A DNA stretch of 64,000 nucleotides from Mixophyes australis (lineage: Eukaryota > Chordata > Amphibia > Anura > Limnodynastidae): NCBI GenBank assembly GCA_036250195.1, contig JAVHZZ010000003.1, forward strand, positions 296,947,565-297,011,564, in the 5' to 3' direction. Under the pieces are notes generated by a model. It was given only the letters and a program-made list of their open reading frames with translations. It had not been told where the DNA came from and ran no database searches. This document shows, piece after piece, positions 1 to 10,990 of the stretch (the stretch's first letter is position 1; every line of letters starts with the position of its first letter). The position numbers and the translations under genes were made by a program.

Positions 1-59
1 GTTGGTTCGCGGAGGGGAGGGGTTTCTGGAGAACCAGAAACCCCCCCTGCGTGCGCCAC
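1..59. repeat. Short G/C-rich repeat end
   Basis: An imperfect inverted motif (gtttctgg...ccagaaac) in a block ending gtgcgccactg. It looks like the end of an interspersed repeat cut by the window edge. The family was not identified. Confidence 0.3.
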
Positions 60-715
60 TGCTTTTTTACCATAAGATGCCTTTTATTTTGAGGCAAAAG
101 TTGACCAAGTTAAAAATAACCTATCCAGTACTCTCAGTATTCAGGGGCTTCAAAACCAACATTTCTTCTTCAATTGAGTTATTATTTATGTGCTGAACAA
201 TAACAAGAGGTACTGCAAGTCTGGCAACATCTGTTGTCTCATCATGTTGTAATGCATAACATGAACTACTTTTTATATGCTCTATAAATTCATGTTATTG
301 CTACAGCCTTTACAATGTTAGAACATTTTTCGCCAAGCATAGTTTCAACAATGTCTATTATGCATTGCTTTATGAAGGTATTAACAATAGTATGCACCTT
401 CTCAGCTTTAGTTACATGGTAACTCACAAATGATGTTTCACACTTGATTTCACTGATGTCGCCATCAGCTTGAGAAAACAATTTTTTCTTGTTTTTATTT
501 ACAATGTCCAACCTACATTGAGAAAATAGTGACTTTGTTTTTATATTCTCTATGATTTGTTTGTAAGGGTCTTAGCTAACTTTCAAACAAATTACACACT
601 GGCCATTTGGAATACTATGAAACTGTAGGACAAACAGTATTTTCTGATTTTGTTGCCGGATTGCTACTTCTGTCTGGAACTTAAGTAAGATCGGGCATAT
701 ACATCTCTCATTTTC
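60..715 (-). pseudogene. hAT transposase fragment (ZBED/FAM200-like), broken
   Basis: Remnant of an hAT-superfamily transposase, the type that gave rise to ZBED5 and FAM200 genes in vertebrates. On the minus strand, roughly 290-470 reads as the helical stretch with ETSFVSYHVTKAEKVHTI and MLGEKCSNIVKAV. A frameshift near 285 follows, and then about 115-285 reads YALQHDETTDVARLAVPLV, which contains the DE(S/T)TD segment at the start of the catalytic domain. A stop near 110 and weaker similarity further upstream (to about 715) show decay. No intact zinc finger or C-terminal dimerisation region is seen, and the copy is cut by the window edge. It cannot be functional. Confidence 0.75.
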
Positions 716-2285
716 CCTTCAAACTACCAATTTTTAGCCACTTATCTATGTCAAAACATTCACAAACAAGCATGTACAAAAGCAATCTGTTACTAACGAC
801 TAACCTCAAACTGACCAATAATCTGATGACATCGCTTGACAGATTGATTCCTCACGCTCTCTGTAGTGGGCTTTGATAACTGGCTAATTTTACCGCCATT
901 ATGGATTTTTGTGTTGCGGAACCCCTGACCTCCCTTGGTGGAACCTTGTGGTTCAGCAGAACCCAATGTCAGAAACACTAATATAGTGTATAGTATAATT
1001 CTTCTACTCATAATACAGTGCAGTATAGTCACACTATTTAGCACCTTAGTGTGAGCATTATACCAGTTTAAGTAGCATATCTTTGCCCATAAAATGTGTG
1101 TATGTATTTATGCACTTATGCAAATTCTGCCATTTGCGCCAGGCATGACAAGAGTGTTCTAATGTAGGCTAAAAACAGTGAGGGTGTGTTGCAAAATGAT
1201 GCTGACTGGGGAAAAAGTGTGCCGCAGGTGCCGCTGTGCAACTGACAATGCGCCAGGATAGGAGAAAAACTACACCACCCAGCAAGCTCCACTGCTGCTG
1301 GGGAGAGACCAGAGGAGGAGTTAAGACAGGCCAGTGTATATGCCTGCTCAAAGGAAGAAAAAAAGGCTTCAAAACGGGGGTGAAGTCAAAGTGTGAGGAA
1401 AAATCTGAGAGAGGAGTCTGTGAAGACATTGAAGCTATGGGAGGAAGACACAAAGTTTGTGAGAAGAGAGAAAACTGTTTAAGCAGAGAGAGACAGCAGC
1501 AAAGGCATGGCAGAGATACTGGGAAGAGAGATAAAACATGCCTGAAGCTACCATTTGGAACAGACAGCAGCCATTGAAGGAGAGTTCAAACAAGGAGCTT
1601 TAGAGTGAATGAATTGCAGATAAGTATAGCTGGTTATATTACTTATTTGCGGTGGACTGAGATACTAATCGTAGAGTGAAGAGAATAGGGATAGTGTGGG
1701 GAGTCCTGAAGATGTGGATTTGTATTATGCCCTTTTTCTAGTGCTGGACTGAGATCTTTTGCAAGGGAAATATAGATTATGGTGAGATGGTAGTTAGGTT
1801 TGAGAGACTGAGTTTAAACTGCTTCAGGTGATACAGAAATTGCAACTGCTGTCAGAAGTTGTAGGAATACAGGAAAATAAAGCTGTTAAACAGAGAGAAG
1901 TGAGTTTGCTACACACCATTTTGTGTAGATACAATTTAGCCCATGAGAAGCAGCCATTTTGTGATTACAGAGGAAGTTGTGAAATCTGCTATGGAAATTT
2001 ATAGCTGCATATATTCAAGAGTCAAGTGATTTATCCTGTTATCATTTATTCAAGTGACTGTGCTTGAATTCAAGTTATTTATCTCTTTAGAGTGAGAGTT
2101 TTCAACTGTGCTATTGTGTATAGGGAACAATGATAACTGGGATCACCAGGGATGTAAGAGATCTCTATTCAAAGACACCTATCTAAAATACTGCGTCCAA
2201 GGTTTATCTGCCTAGTTTAAGCATATGCACAGGCTACCAGTATGCACCAACAAGAGATCTAATGTAACAGAAATGATGGGATACT
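716..2285. other. No recognisable gene
   Basis: Open frames here (for example 793-1044 minus and 1236-1577 plus) are low-complexity or lack any family motif. No repeat family was recognised with confidence. Confidence 0.5.
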
Positions 2286-2289
2286 TGCC

Positions 2290-2870
2290 CCTCTCTAGAT
2301 TTGCGCTGGCTGGCCGGTGGTGCGGAGTCTAACGAACCCCCTGGTGTTCACCAAGAACCGCCTCAAGGCGCGATGGGCTTAGCTGTGGAGGCTCGCAGGT
2401 CGCGGTCCACAGGGCAGCCCCTAGAGGTAGGGCTGAGGGAGATGGCCGAAGTCAAGTAGGCGGAGTCTGGTACACAGGAGAATAGCAGATATCGTGGTCA
2501 GGTAAGCTGGGTCTGGTACACAGGTAGACAGCAGGAACGTGGTCAGGTAAGCCAGGCCTGGTACACAGGTAGACAGCAGGAACGTGGTCAGGTAAGCCGG
2601 GTCTGGTACACAGACAGCAGAAACGTGGTCAGGTAAGCCGGGTCTGGTACACAAGGATTGGAGAGCAGGGATGATAGCAGGCAGAACTGGTACACGAGAG
2701 GAATAGGCACAACACAGGTACTGAGTCAGGAACGGTAGAAGGTTTATATAGAAAGCAGGTTTGAATTCCCCGCCCCGCCATGCGATCATGTGACCGGCCG
2801 ACACCCGGAAGTGAGAGCAGGGAGTGCGGCAATCGTGGCACTGGAACGGGGAGAGGCGAGTAACCGCTAA
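2290..2870 (+). repeat. Non-coding LTR-like repeat with internal 45-bp tandem units
   Basis: Shares with the block at 13257 a diagnostic order: ggtgcggagtctaa, then a ttcaccaagaaccgcctcaa-like segment, then caggtcgcggtcc. Between 2470 and 2660 a unit of about 45 bp built on gtggtcaggtaagccgggtc and tctggtacacag repeats about four times. Exact ends were not found, and the frames across it are not proteins. Confidence 0.6.
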
Positions 2871-3414
2871 TAATTATTAAATTATTTTGAAAAAATGTGC
2901 ATTTACATTTTTTAAAGGGTTTGGGTGTGGTATAGTGTGTTAAGAACTGTGAATTTATTGCGTAATGTGTAAAAAACTAACAAGCTAAGGAAAATACTGC
3001 TGCAGGCTGTTGTTCAATCAAACCAACTGGAGTAATTAGAGTGCCAGAGGTACCTCATCTATACGCCCTAAATGAGATGTAAAGGTAGTAGTGCAAGGAA
3101 AATTATCGGAGTTGCTTTGCAAACTGTTAGCTTTCTAATATTGCCTTTATTCTTGTATGTTGAAGTGTTTTATGCTCTATTAGTTCATGTCAAAAATGTA
3201 TTTTTGCTATAAAATACAGAGATCCTCCTGGTCCTCTAATAAATGTGCCATAGTGGCTTGTACATCATTTTGTGCCCCAATAATGGGATTTTTTGCATTT
3301 GTGGTCATATTTATATTGGTAACAAAATATAACCTCTGCGCACAAACTCTATTTACACATAAAGGAATTGGCGTGCAGTTACAATGGGAGATCCCACCCT
3401 CCCAAATACACTTA
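2871..3414. other. No recognisable gene
   Basis: AT-rich sequence between two repeats. The frame at 3187-3498 has a hydrophobic stretch but no family signature, and its 3' part runs into the foldback, so it is not called. Confidence 0.5.
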
Positions 3415-4193
3415 ATTACTGATAGATATTGCAGCGCTCAGCCAACTCCCAACACACCTCTCACAATTATACAACTTCACTTGAAAACTTATATATAAAT
3501 CCTACATGAGCATTGACAATGTCCAAATGTTGAATAGTCCTTAATTATGTTCTGCCATGTTCCATGTCATCTCATGTGTAACTTCATGTGTTCAGACCTC
3601 TCTGATAACACTCCCGTTCCATGCAAGTTAAAGAAACACACCATAAGCCTTCAAATCAATAGACCAGAAACTGAAACATCCGTTACTTACATATATGTTT
3701 CAGTAGATACGATAACGTCCGCTATCCAGTACCAGAAGGACCTGTCACTGTCGACACGCGGTCTCCGTGGGATAATTACCATGCAATGACCACGATCCTA
3801 TAGGATATATAGTATCGTGGTCATTGCATGGTAATTATCCCACGGAGACCGCGTGTCGACAGTGACAGATCCTTCTGGTACTGGATAGCGGACGTTATCG
3901 TATCTACTGAAACATATATGTAAGTAACAGATGTTTCAGTTTCTGGTCTATTGATTTGAAGGCTTGTGGTGTGTTTCTTTAACTTGCATGGAACGGGAGT
4001 GTTATCAGAGGTCTGAACACATGAAGTTACACATGAGATGACATGGAACATGGCAGAACATAATTAAGGACTATTCAACATTTGGACATTGTCAATGCTC
4101 ATGTAGGATTTATATATAAGTTTTCAAGTGAAGTTGTATAATTGTGAGAGGTGTGTTGGCAGTTGGCTGAGCGCTGCAATATCTATCAGTAAT
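3415..4193. repeat. 779-bp near-perfect foldback (inverted repeat)
   Basis: The left arm (attactgatagatattgcag, from 3415) is repeated in reverse complement by the right arm, which ends ctgcaatatctatcagtaat at 4193. The symmetry axis is near 3804. Only a short spacer around cctataggatatatagt separates the arms. I see about five single-base differences and one 2-base difference over about 385 bp per arm, so identity is near 98 percent. Mirror-image frames at 3547-3789 plus and 3821-4051 minus are a by-product of the symmetry. No transposase is present. Flanks do not show a clear target duplication. Confidence 0.93.
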
Positions 4194-5980
4194 AGTTATA
4201 TTGGTGGCCAAGAGTTGCCCCAAGTCTTCCCTTGGTGTTTGTGTTTGTGATCCCAGGCACTCACCTGAAGAGAAGCCACATGTCAAGATTTGGATGGAGG
4301 CACTGTTCTGAATAAGAGGTGAGAGGAAATCCTACAACCACGCCATTTACATACACAAATTCCCAGAGTAGCCTGGAAAAGGGGTGGTCAGGGGAAGGGG
4401 CAAAGAACAGATGTTGATGATAGCAGTCTCCTTTGTCAGGATATCAGAATACTAATTGATCCTGTTTGCCCTCCTTGCTGACTGGTCTATCTGTAGGTTA
4501 GCCCCGTGCTTCACCCCTGGCCTTCCCAGTACCTTAATGTGGGTTAAATAAATGACCTAAGCAAATAATGTGTGAAAGATACATCCTTTTATTATAAAAC
4601 ACAAAATAATACAAAATAATAGGAAATCTGCGACAATACCAGAGTGGTCAACACACTGCGAACTATACAATCCTATGCCTCACCTGTGTCTTTATCTCAG
4701 TTGCTGTGATGCTCAATCCTGGCTGCTGAGCCATGGTCCGACTTGGTGGTATGCCTGCTGCCGGCATACAGACGCAACAGCCAGGTGACCATTTTGCACA
4801 ATTACCACTACAGAAAAAAGCATGCTTACATAATAGCAGCACGGTCTGTAACCTCACCTGGCAACATTTAAGATTTTTACAATGGACATAAAACACAAGG
4901 TTAACACAATAAAACACAAATTGGATGAAAAAGGGTGTTCAGCGGGCTACACATCTAGTTTCAATGCCCTGACACCCCCATGTTGTCACATCCGCCACCA
5001 GTGAACCGCTTGTGATAGGCTGTTTGAGATTGCACCACTGACGTTGATTGGCACTTTCTTTCTCAGTTGGGCATATATTATGCTTTTGCATGTGCATGTT
5101 TAAGCAAAACCTTTTTTTGGAGAATTGTTTCTGCTGTATTATTAATTCCTAATAGTGAATAAGTTTGTTACGCATAAAAAAAACGGATAAAGTGGAATTT
5201 AAGTGTCTGTGATGTGTGTCTGGTATAATCTGGGTATACATGCTACTTGTGCCAACCTGCACAGATCTTAAGATGTTATGGATCAGCATAGAGGTGTAAA
5301 TACGCTACTTTTACATCCAGCTTTTTGAGCGCAAATTATGTCCATTTTGTGGCCAACTCTGCATCAGGCCCAGTATATTGATAGTTTTTGATATGTGTTT
5401 GACTAGGATCTAAGCTCTTTATGGCATTAAGTTTTTATAACTTTTTCATTCTGTTTTCAAATGTGCACATATGGAACAGTCTGTAAGCAATCATCAGAAT
5501 TTTCACAGCAAGCAGAGTTTTTCAGGAAATGATTGTGCTGATATTGTGGAAGAAAGTGACCTGTCCAGTCATTTTATTATGTTAGTGAGGACAAGGCTGC
5601 ATGTAAGAGAAGATGAATGGTGGCAAGTCAGAAATATAGTAGTTTCACCTACAGCAGAGTAATCTACTCTACTCACACTGTTTATGTGTAACTCATCACT
5701 ATTATAGGCATGGTAAACATTCTAATGATTAAATTGAGCTATTTCCTATCCATTATGCGCAAACTGAACCCATCTTGTGGAAAATAGAAAAAATTCTCCA
5801 TCCTTTTCCCAGTTCAACAAATGGTCGGTCAATATGGTGGCTTATCAATTTGTTTCCTACCATTGACTGAACTGGACAGATAATCAGCAAGTCAATTTAA
5901 ACTTATATAGCTTTTGTTATATCCCATTAACCAAATATGGATAAGGTGAGCGCTTAGTATCTCATTAATATTTCAAAATG
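4194..5980. other. No gene; one possible short MITE
   Basis: No coding signal. 5225-5365 resembles a short interspersed element (gtgtaaatacgctacttttacatcc ... catcaggcccag), but no terminal repeat was proven. The frame at 5471-5662 has no family signature. Confidence 0.4.
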
Positions 5981-5989
5981 TATCCAGTT

Positions 5990-6165
5990 TTGCGCTGGAT
6001 ATGAGTGTGAGAGAGTGTGTCTGAGAGAGCAAAGTGTTATGAAAAGGAGGCGAGAGAGTCTGTGAATACAAGAGGGTATGTATGTAGGCCTGGGAGAAAG
6101 AGAGAAAGAATTACCAAGACAGCCTCCATTACAGAATAGGTAGGGTTAATATAAACATAACAGAA
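5990..6165. repeat. Block X, shared with 16230-16390
   Basis: Both blocks run through agagagagtgtg-like sequence, gcgaggagtgtgtgaat-type text, then ttaccaagacagcctcc and ttacagaataggtagggtta. It flanks both Penelope-like copies and is probably part of the same inserted unit. Confidence 0.6.
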
Positions 6166-6169
6166 CAAA

Positions 6170-6250
6170 TAGGGGTGCCGTAATGCATGAAAAAACTTTT
6201 TAGTAATTTCAAGTAGTTCGGCAATTAAATATAGCAGAATTCCAGTATAA
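6170..6250 (-). repeat. Penelope-like terminal repeat (left copy)
   Basis: Matches 13058-13140 in the same orientation: catgaaaaaactttttagta, then a variable stretch, then gaattccagtataa. Direct repeats at both sides of copy A fit the terminal repeats (pLTRs) of Penelope-like elements. Confidence 0.6.
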
Positions 6251-7508
6251 TTATCTAATTCAAAATGTCATTTATTGGATTTATAAAAATAAAAACTAAC
6301 ATAATAACACAATTTAAAAAAAACTAAAACTTGATATCAATTGGTGTGAACAGTACACATCCCTTATGAAATGTAAATAAACATAATTATTAGCACACTT
6401 ATGTTCACAAATCTTCAAAATTTTTAAAAACAGATATCAAATACAAAACTCTCTTGCCATACAGTCAGTATGGATCAAAGGGTTATCTCAAGATGTTAAT
6501 AGTGGAAGTCTCATATATAGAATTCTGGTTAAACGTGATAATGAACCTGGTACTTTATCAGAGTGAGTGGCAAACACACATGTGTACCTACAAAGATAAT
6601 CTCTGGTTTTTAAGTACTCCTTTCTCCTTTCCTCATGAAACAAACTTATTTATAATGAGGTACCCAACTAAAAATCCCGGAACGGAACACTTCCAGACAA
6701 AAGATGACATCAATTTTCAAATGTTAGATCTCACACGACCGTAGAGTGGTTGCTGCTCAGAGAGTATATTTCACCCTATTTCACCTCACTGCAGCCTGAT
6801 TCAATTGTTCTTCTCGTCAGGGTCTTATCTGAGTCTCTGGTATTATCCACAGCAGAGATGCAAAATAGAGCAGCTCTGATGTTATGGAGACATAGCTTAG
6901 AGATTTCTAAATCCCCATTGTTGGTAATGTTGATCCAAATATCTATGTGTATGGGTCACTGACGTGTCTCATCACTTAGCCGTAATAACTTAAATGTTGC
7001 AATCCATTATTATATTGTGTTTTTTAGTTATACTCCTTCCAATTCCCTAGACCTTGTCATTAGTAAAAACATCTGAGGGAGTGCTCATTCCCTCACAACA
7101 CACTGCAGCTGTTTGCTAAAAGTCATTTTACCATTTTAGACAAAATCGTGTGTCTACCTGCTGTGGACAGAGTTTCCTTACAAAGTTGCAATAGAAGTAT
7201 ACAAGGATCCATAACATAAGCATTCAGTAAAACAATCTAGCAAAAAGAGTACAAAACCATACATTTAAAAAACCTCAATGTACCTTTCATATTTGAGTAG
7301 CTAAAAGTTTACTTTTCACTTATTAGCTTAACTCTTATTCAGCTTATATTTTTATTTTCATAGCATCTGGTCAATTTATATTTTACATTTACCTGATTGA
7401 ACCCCTCATAAATGCTTACATGGTTTAAGTTCCGCAGTAGATATGAGCCAGCAAATAGATTCAACACTATCTTATAATCAATCCTAAATAAATAATTAAA
7501 ACATAAAT
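6251..7508 (-). other. 3' region of Penelope-like copy A, no gene
   Basis: AT-rich sequence between the left terminal repeat and the 7514 insertion. The frames at 6454-6744 and 6750-6962 plus have no recognisable motif. By position it is the 3' part of copy A, but I could not read protein in it. Confidence 0.4.
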
Positions 7509-7513
7509 ATTGT

Positions 7514-9274
7514 TGTCACGGGCACTAGGAGTCTTTACCCAGGGATCACCAGGTGATAGGCTTACCAGAGCAGTATAGATGGTAATATGGTACTCTGGTA
7601 GCAGGGTGATCACGGAACAGGAAATAGCAGATGATAGAGATGCTCAGGAAAGTCTATGACTAGCAGCACTGGTAATATGGATGTAGTAATACACGAGGAA
7701 CTGTATGGACAAAGGACACGTGAGGGTAGTCAGTGGTCTGCGGATAGCAAGTTGTACCGCTGTCTGAGTGAAGGAATGAAATCCAAGTGGAGGTATCCGG
7801 GGAGTCAGTGGTCTGCGTTAGCAAGTTGTACCACTGCTATGTGAGAGGATACTGGAACAGGTGACACAGGAAACAGGGATCAGTGGTCTGCCTCTAGCAA
7901 GTTGTACCACTGAATATATATGTGAGGAGGAGCACGGGGAGAGACTGCAATACAGAGGATACACGGGCACCTTAAACTTGATCCACAAAACATGCACAAT
8001 ATAGTAATGACTGAACAGCACTGCAATAATAGAAAGTCACTGAAACTATCCGGGCAAAAGATAACACAGTCAATGATGGTAATAGTCTCAGCGGATAGTA
8101 AACTCCAGAGGAGAACAAACTCAGTCCAGCAAGATATGCAATACACCAGCACAGTCAATGAGAAGTATGCATACCGTGATTCAGGAGCAGGCTGTCAGAC
8201 AGGAGTGCAGAGATACCTGAACGGCTGGAGGCCGGCAGGATGCGAAGTCCCTGAAGGGTGAAGCGGTAATCAAGTAGGTGCAGCGCACAGGTAGGTAGAC
8301 CAGCAGAGGAACAAATACTCAGGAAGCAGTAGTATGTAGAACTGGACTCCTGGAGGACCCTGAAGAGTAGCGATGGTCTAGACGAGAAGAAAGCAGTGAG
8401 GCGCAGATCCGATGCAGACTGGCGAGTAGAGACCAGCAGGAACACTGAGAAGCACGGAGAACGGATCAGCTGTTGTAGACACGAGTAGAACTGAGGAGTA
8501 GCAGTCAGCAGGACTCTGCAGGTACACGGAGGTAGCGGATAGCAACCAGCAGGTGCAGCCACGATGGAACACGGGAGAGCAGAGCTGAGCTGGAACTGTT
8601 GAGCACGGAGGCAGCAGATAGGAATCAGCCAAACAGTCACGATGAAACACAGGCGAGTTGAAGTAGATTGAAGACTGTAGTGCACGGAGGCAGCGTATAG
8701 GAATCAGCTAACAGTCACGATGAAACACAGCAGAGTTGAAGTGGTTTGAAGACTGTAGTGCACGGAGGCAGCGGATAGGAATCAGCTAACAGTCACGATG
8801 AAACACAGCAGAGTTGAAGTGGTAGGAAGACTGTAGTGCACGGAGGCAGCGGATAGGAATCAGCTAACAGTCACGATGAAACACAGCAGAGTTGAAGTGA
8901 TTGGAGGACTGTAGTGCACGGAGGCAGCGGATAGGAATCAGCTAACAGTCACGATGAAACACAGCAGAGTTGAAGTGGTCTGGAAACCACAGGAGTAGAA
9001 GTGGTCTGGAAACCACAGGAATCAGCAGCGCTGAATACACGAGTAAACACAGGAACACCTTCAGAGGCTCATGGGGAATGAGACTCCAAGATCAGGCAAC
9101 GTGGTATTGACCACAGGTGCTTAATATAGGGAGTGTTGCCTGATCTGCCAATTAAGTTAAAGGAACAGGTACTGAAGGGTTTGAAAGGGCTGCGCATGCG
9201 CAGACCCTCAGGATGGAGGACGGCCACGGTTCCTAAATATACGGGAAGAAGCACTCACAGTCCGGTGAGTGACA
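7514..9274 (+). mobile_element. Non-coding LTR-like insertion, TSD attgt
   Basis: Begins tgtcacgggc and ends gtgagtgaca. It is flanked by attgt at 7509-7513 and 9275-9279, an exact 5-bp duplication. TG...CA-type ends and a 5-bp duplication point to integrase-mediated insertion, as for an LTR retrotransposon, but the 1761 bp hold no protein. Three variable units with cagtggtctgc and agcaagttgtacc occur at about 7728-7910, and a 78-bp tandem array occupies 8604-8985. Near the 3' end is ctgcgcatgcgcag. Long minus-strand frames (8155-8685) run through the tandem repeats and are not genes. Confidence 0.8.
8604..8985. repeat. 78-bp minisatellite, about five units
   Basis: The marker cacggaggcagc recurs at 8604, 8683, 8761, 8839 and 8917, a spacing of 78-79 bp. 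Each unit also contains atcagctaacagtcacgatg. Units are nearly identical, so the array is young. Confidence 0.93.
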
Positions 9275-9777
9275 ATTGTATATAAAAATATGTATAAAAA
9301 ACAAGCCTACTCAGAACCCCTCCAGGATTAAAAACCAGGCTGCCACACATGAATCCCTGGGCGAGAAGGTTAAATCCAAAACATTCACCGATTGTGAACT
9401 GTAAGTGCAGGTGAAGGATAAATTATAATGATTGTGATTAAGAAATGCCACAGAACTGTGAATAGATTCCGTGGTGCCATCCCAAATTTAAAAGAGATGG
9501 TTTATGTAACGGCCATAGAACAGCAAGTTTGCCACATATAGACCTGTCCATATATATTTCTGTTTAAAATTGCCCATATAGATGTTGGCATAGGTGGGAG
9601 CGAACCTGGTGCCCATGGCTGTCCCGACAACCTGGAGATAATACTTGGCATTAAACAAAAAAATAATTGTGTGTAAGAATGTATGTAATCCAATTCATAA
9701 TAAAACCTAGCTATCCCACCAAGACTACTGGAGTTGTGGAGTGTGCTTCTCAAACAACTCCCACTTCTTTAATATGG

Positions 9778-10990
9778 TGTTAGGGACCCCTTAGCCAGTA
9801 CAGCAAACCCGGAGTCTGCTTCGAACGTCTGGTGTTCACTGTTGCCCCTAGTGGTGGGGACAGACTAGGCTGCAGACAAACAGAGGTTCGTGAGATGTGC
9901 ACTGGCTGAGGAAAACCCAGGAATAGAGTTACTGAGGCCGTAGAGTAGGAAGTGCAGGAGGGAGTCCGGTGAGACACCGAGTGGATGGTGTCAAGACTGA
10001 TATATCACTCGTGGCCACTGGAAAAAATAAGGAACAGTTGATAGAGAAGTCCCCTGATATACAGCGACTTCTGTACCGTTGCTTGTCCGGAAAGGAACGG
10101 AACTTGCAGTGATAGGTAAAGATGAGAAACTGAACGTAGGCAGTAGCCAAGGGTGACTACAACCCACAGTACCCGTGAGAGTCTGGAGATTTAGGGGTAA
10201 CATTTCTTAGGCAATAGTCAGGGGTGACTACAACCCACAGTACCGATGAGTCCGGAGATTTGAGAGAGACAGTTCCTAGGCGGTTGCTAGGGGTAACTAC
10301 AATATAGGCACACAATGATATAAGTAAACAGTCAATAGTACCTGTGGCAAGGTTAAGTTCAGAGCCAAAGGAAGATTGTAGAATCGTCAAGGGAATAGCA
10401 GGGTCTCTACACGGGGAATAATCAGGAACTGAAACAGGTTTGACACATGGGTAATCACACAGGAGAGGAGTCAAAGTAAGAGCCAAGTCGGTACACAGGG
10501 AAATCCAATGAAGAATTGACAGGAACAGAAACAGTCTGGTAAACGGGGATACCACAAGCCGGCAGGAAAAAACAGGAACAGGTAACAGGGAAAACACAAA
10601 GGAGCAGGAGCACTAAGGTAAACATATTACTGGCAATCCTGCAGAGGATTACCGGCTATTTAAGGAGTGCAGAACCAATAGGCTGCAGGTGATAATGAGG
10701 AGCCAGGTGAGTGAGCTAAGAGAAACAGGCTGGTCAGGTGAGGCATTACATAGAAAAGACAGCATGAATTGAGGGCAGATTCTGACAGAACAGACCTAAC
10801 TCACCCTAATACTTATCTAATCTATCTAGTAAATCTGTCTATCTAATCTACCTAAAATAATCTATCTAAGAATTTAGCTAACTACCTATCTAAACTTATC
10901 TAACTACCTACCCCTAACTAACTATCTATATAGCTATCTGTCTATCTATCTATCTAGTTACTATGACAGAGAGCCCGGCGAAACATAACA
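9778..10990 (+). mobile_element. Non-coding LTR-like insertion, TSD tatgg
   Basis: Starts tgttagggacccc and ends gaaacataaca. tatgg lies directly outside both ends (9773-9777 and 10991-10995). It splits the RT of Penelope-like copy A. Inside, ggtgactacaacccacagta occurs twice (about 10150 and 10230) with a third, looser copy near 10290. 10830-10960 is a degenerate TATC microsatellite. No protein is encoded; the minus-strand frame at 10157-10597 is chance. Confidence 0.82.
10830..10962. repeat. Degenerate (TATC)n microsatellite
   Basis: Runs of tatctaatctatctag-type text ending in ctatctatctatctag, inside the insertion at 9778-10990. Confidence 0.9.

Noticed and set aside
2470..2660. CRISPR-like repeat array
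   Set aside because: Units are adjacent tandem copies without unique spacers, in vertebrate DNA.
3547..4051. Two nearly identical small proteins on opposite strands
   Set aside because: They are mirror images produced by the foldback, with no family signature or independent coding evidence.
5471..5662. 63-codon plus-strand frame
   Set aside because: No recognisable domain, no repeat or gene context; length expected by chance.
8155..8685. 176-codon open frame, minus strand
   Set aside because: It lies fully inside the 7514-9274 insertion and partly in its 78-bp array, and has no protein family signature.
10157..10597. 146-codon open frame, minus strand
   Set aside because: Inside the non-coding insertion 9778-10990, low complexity and no motif.
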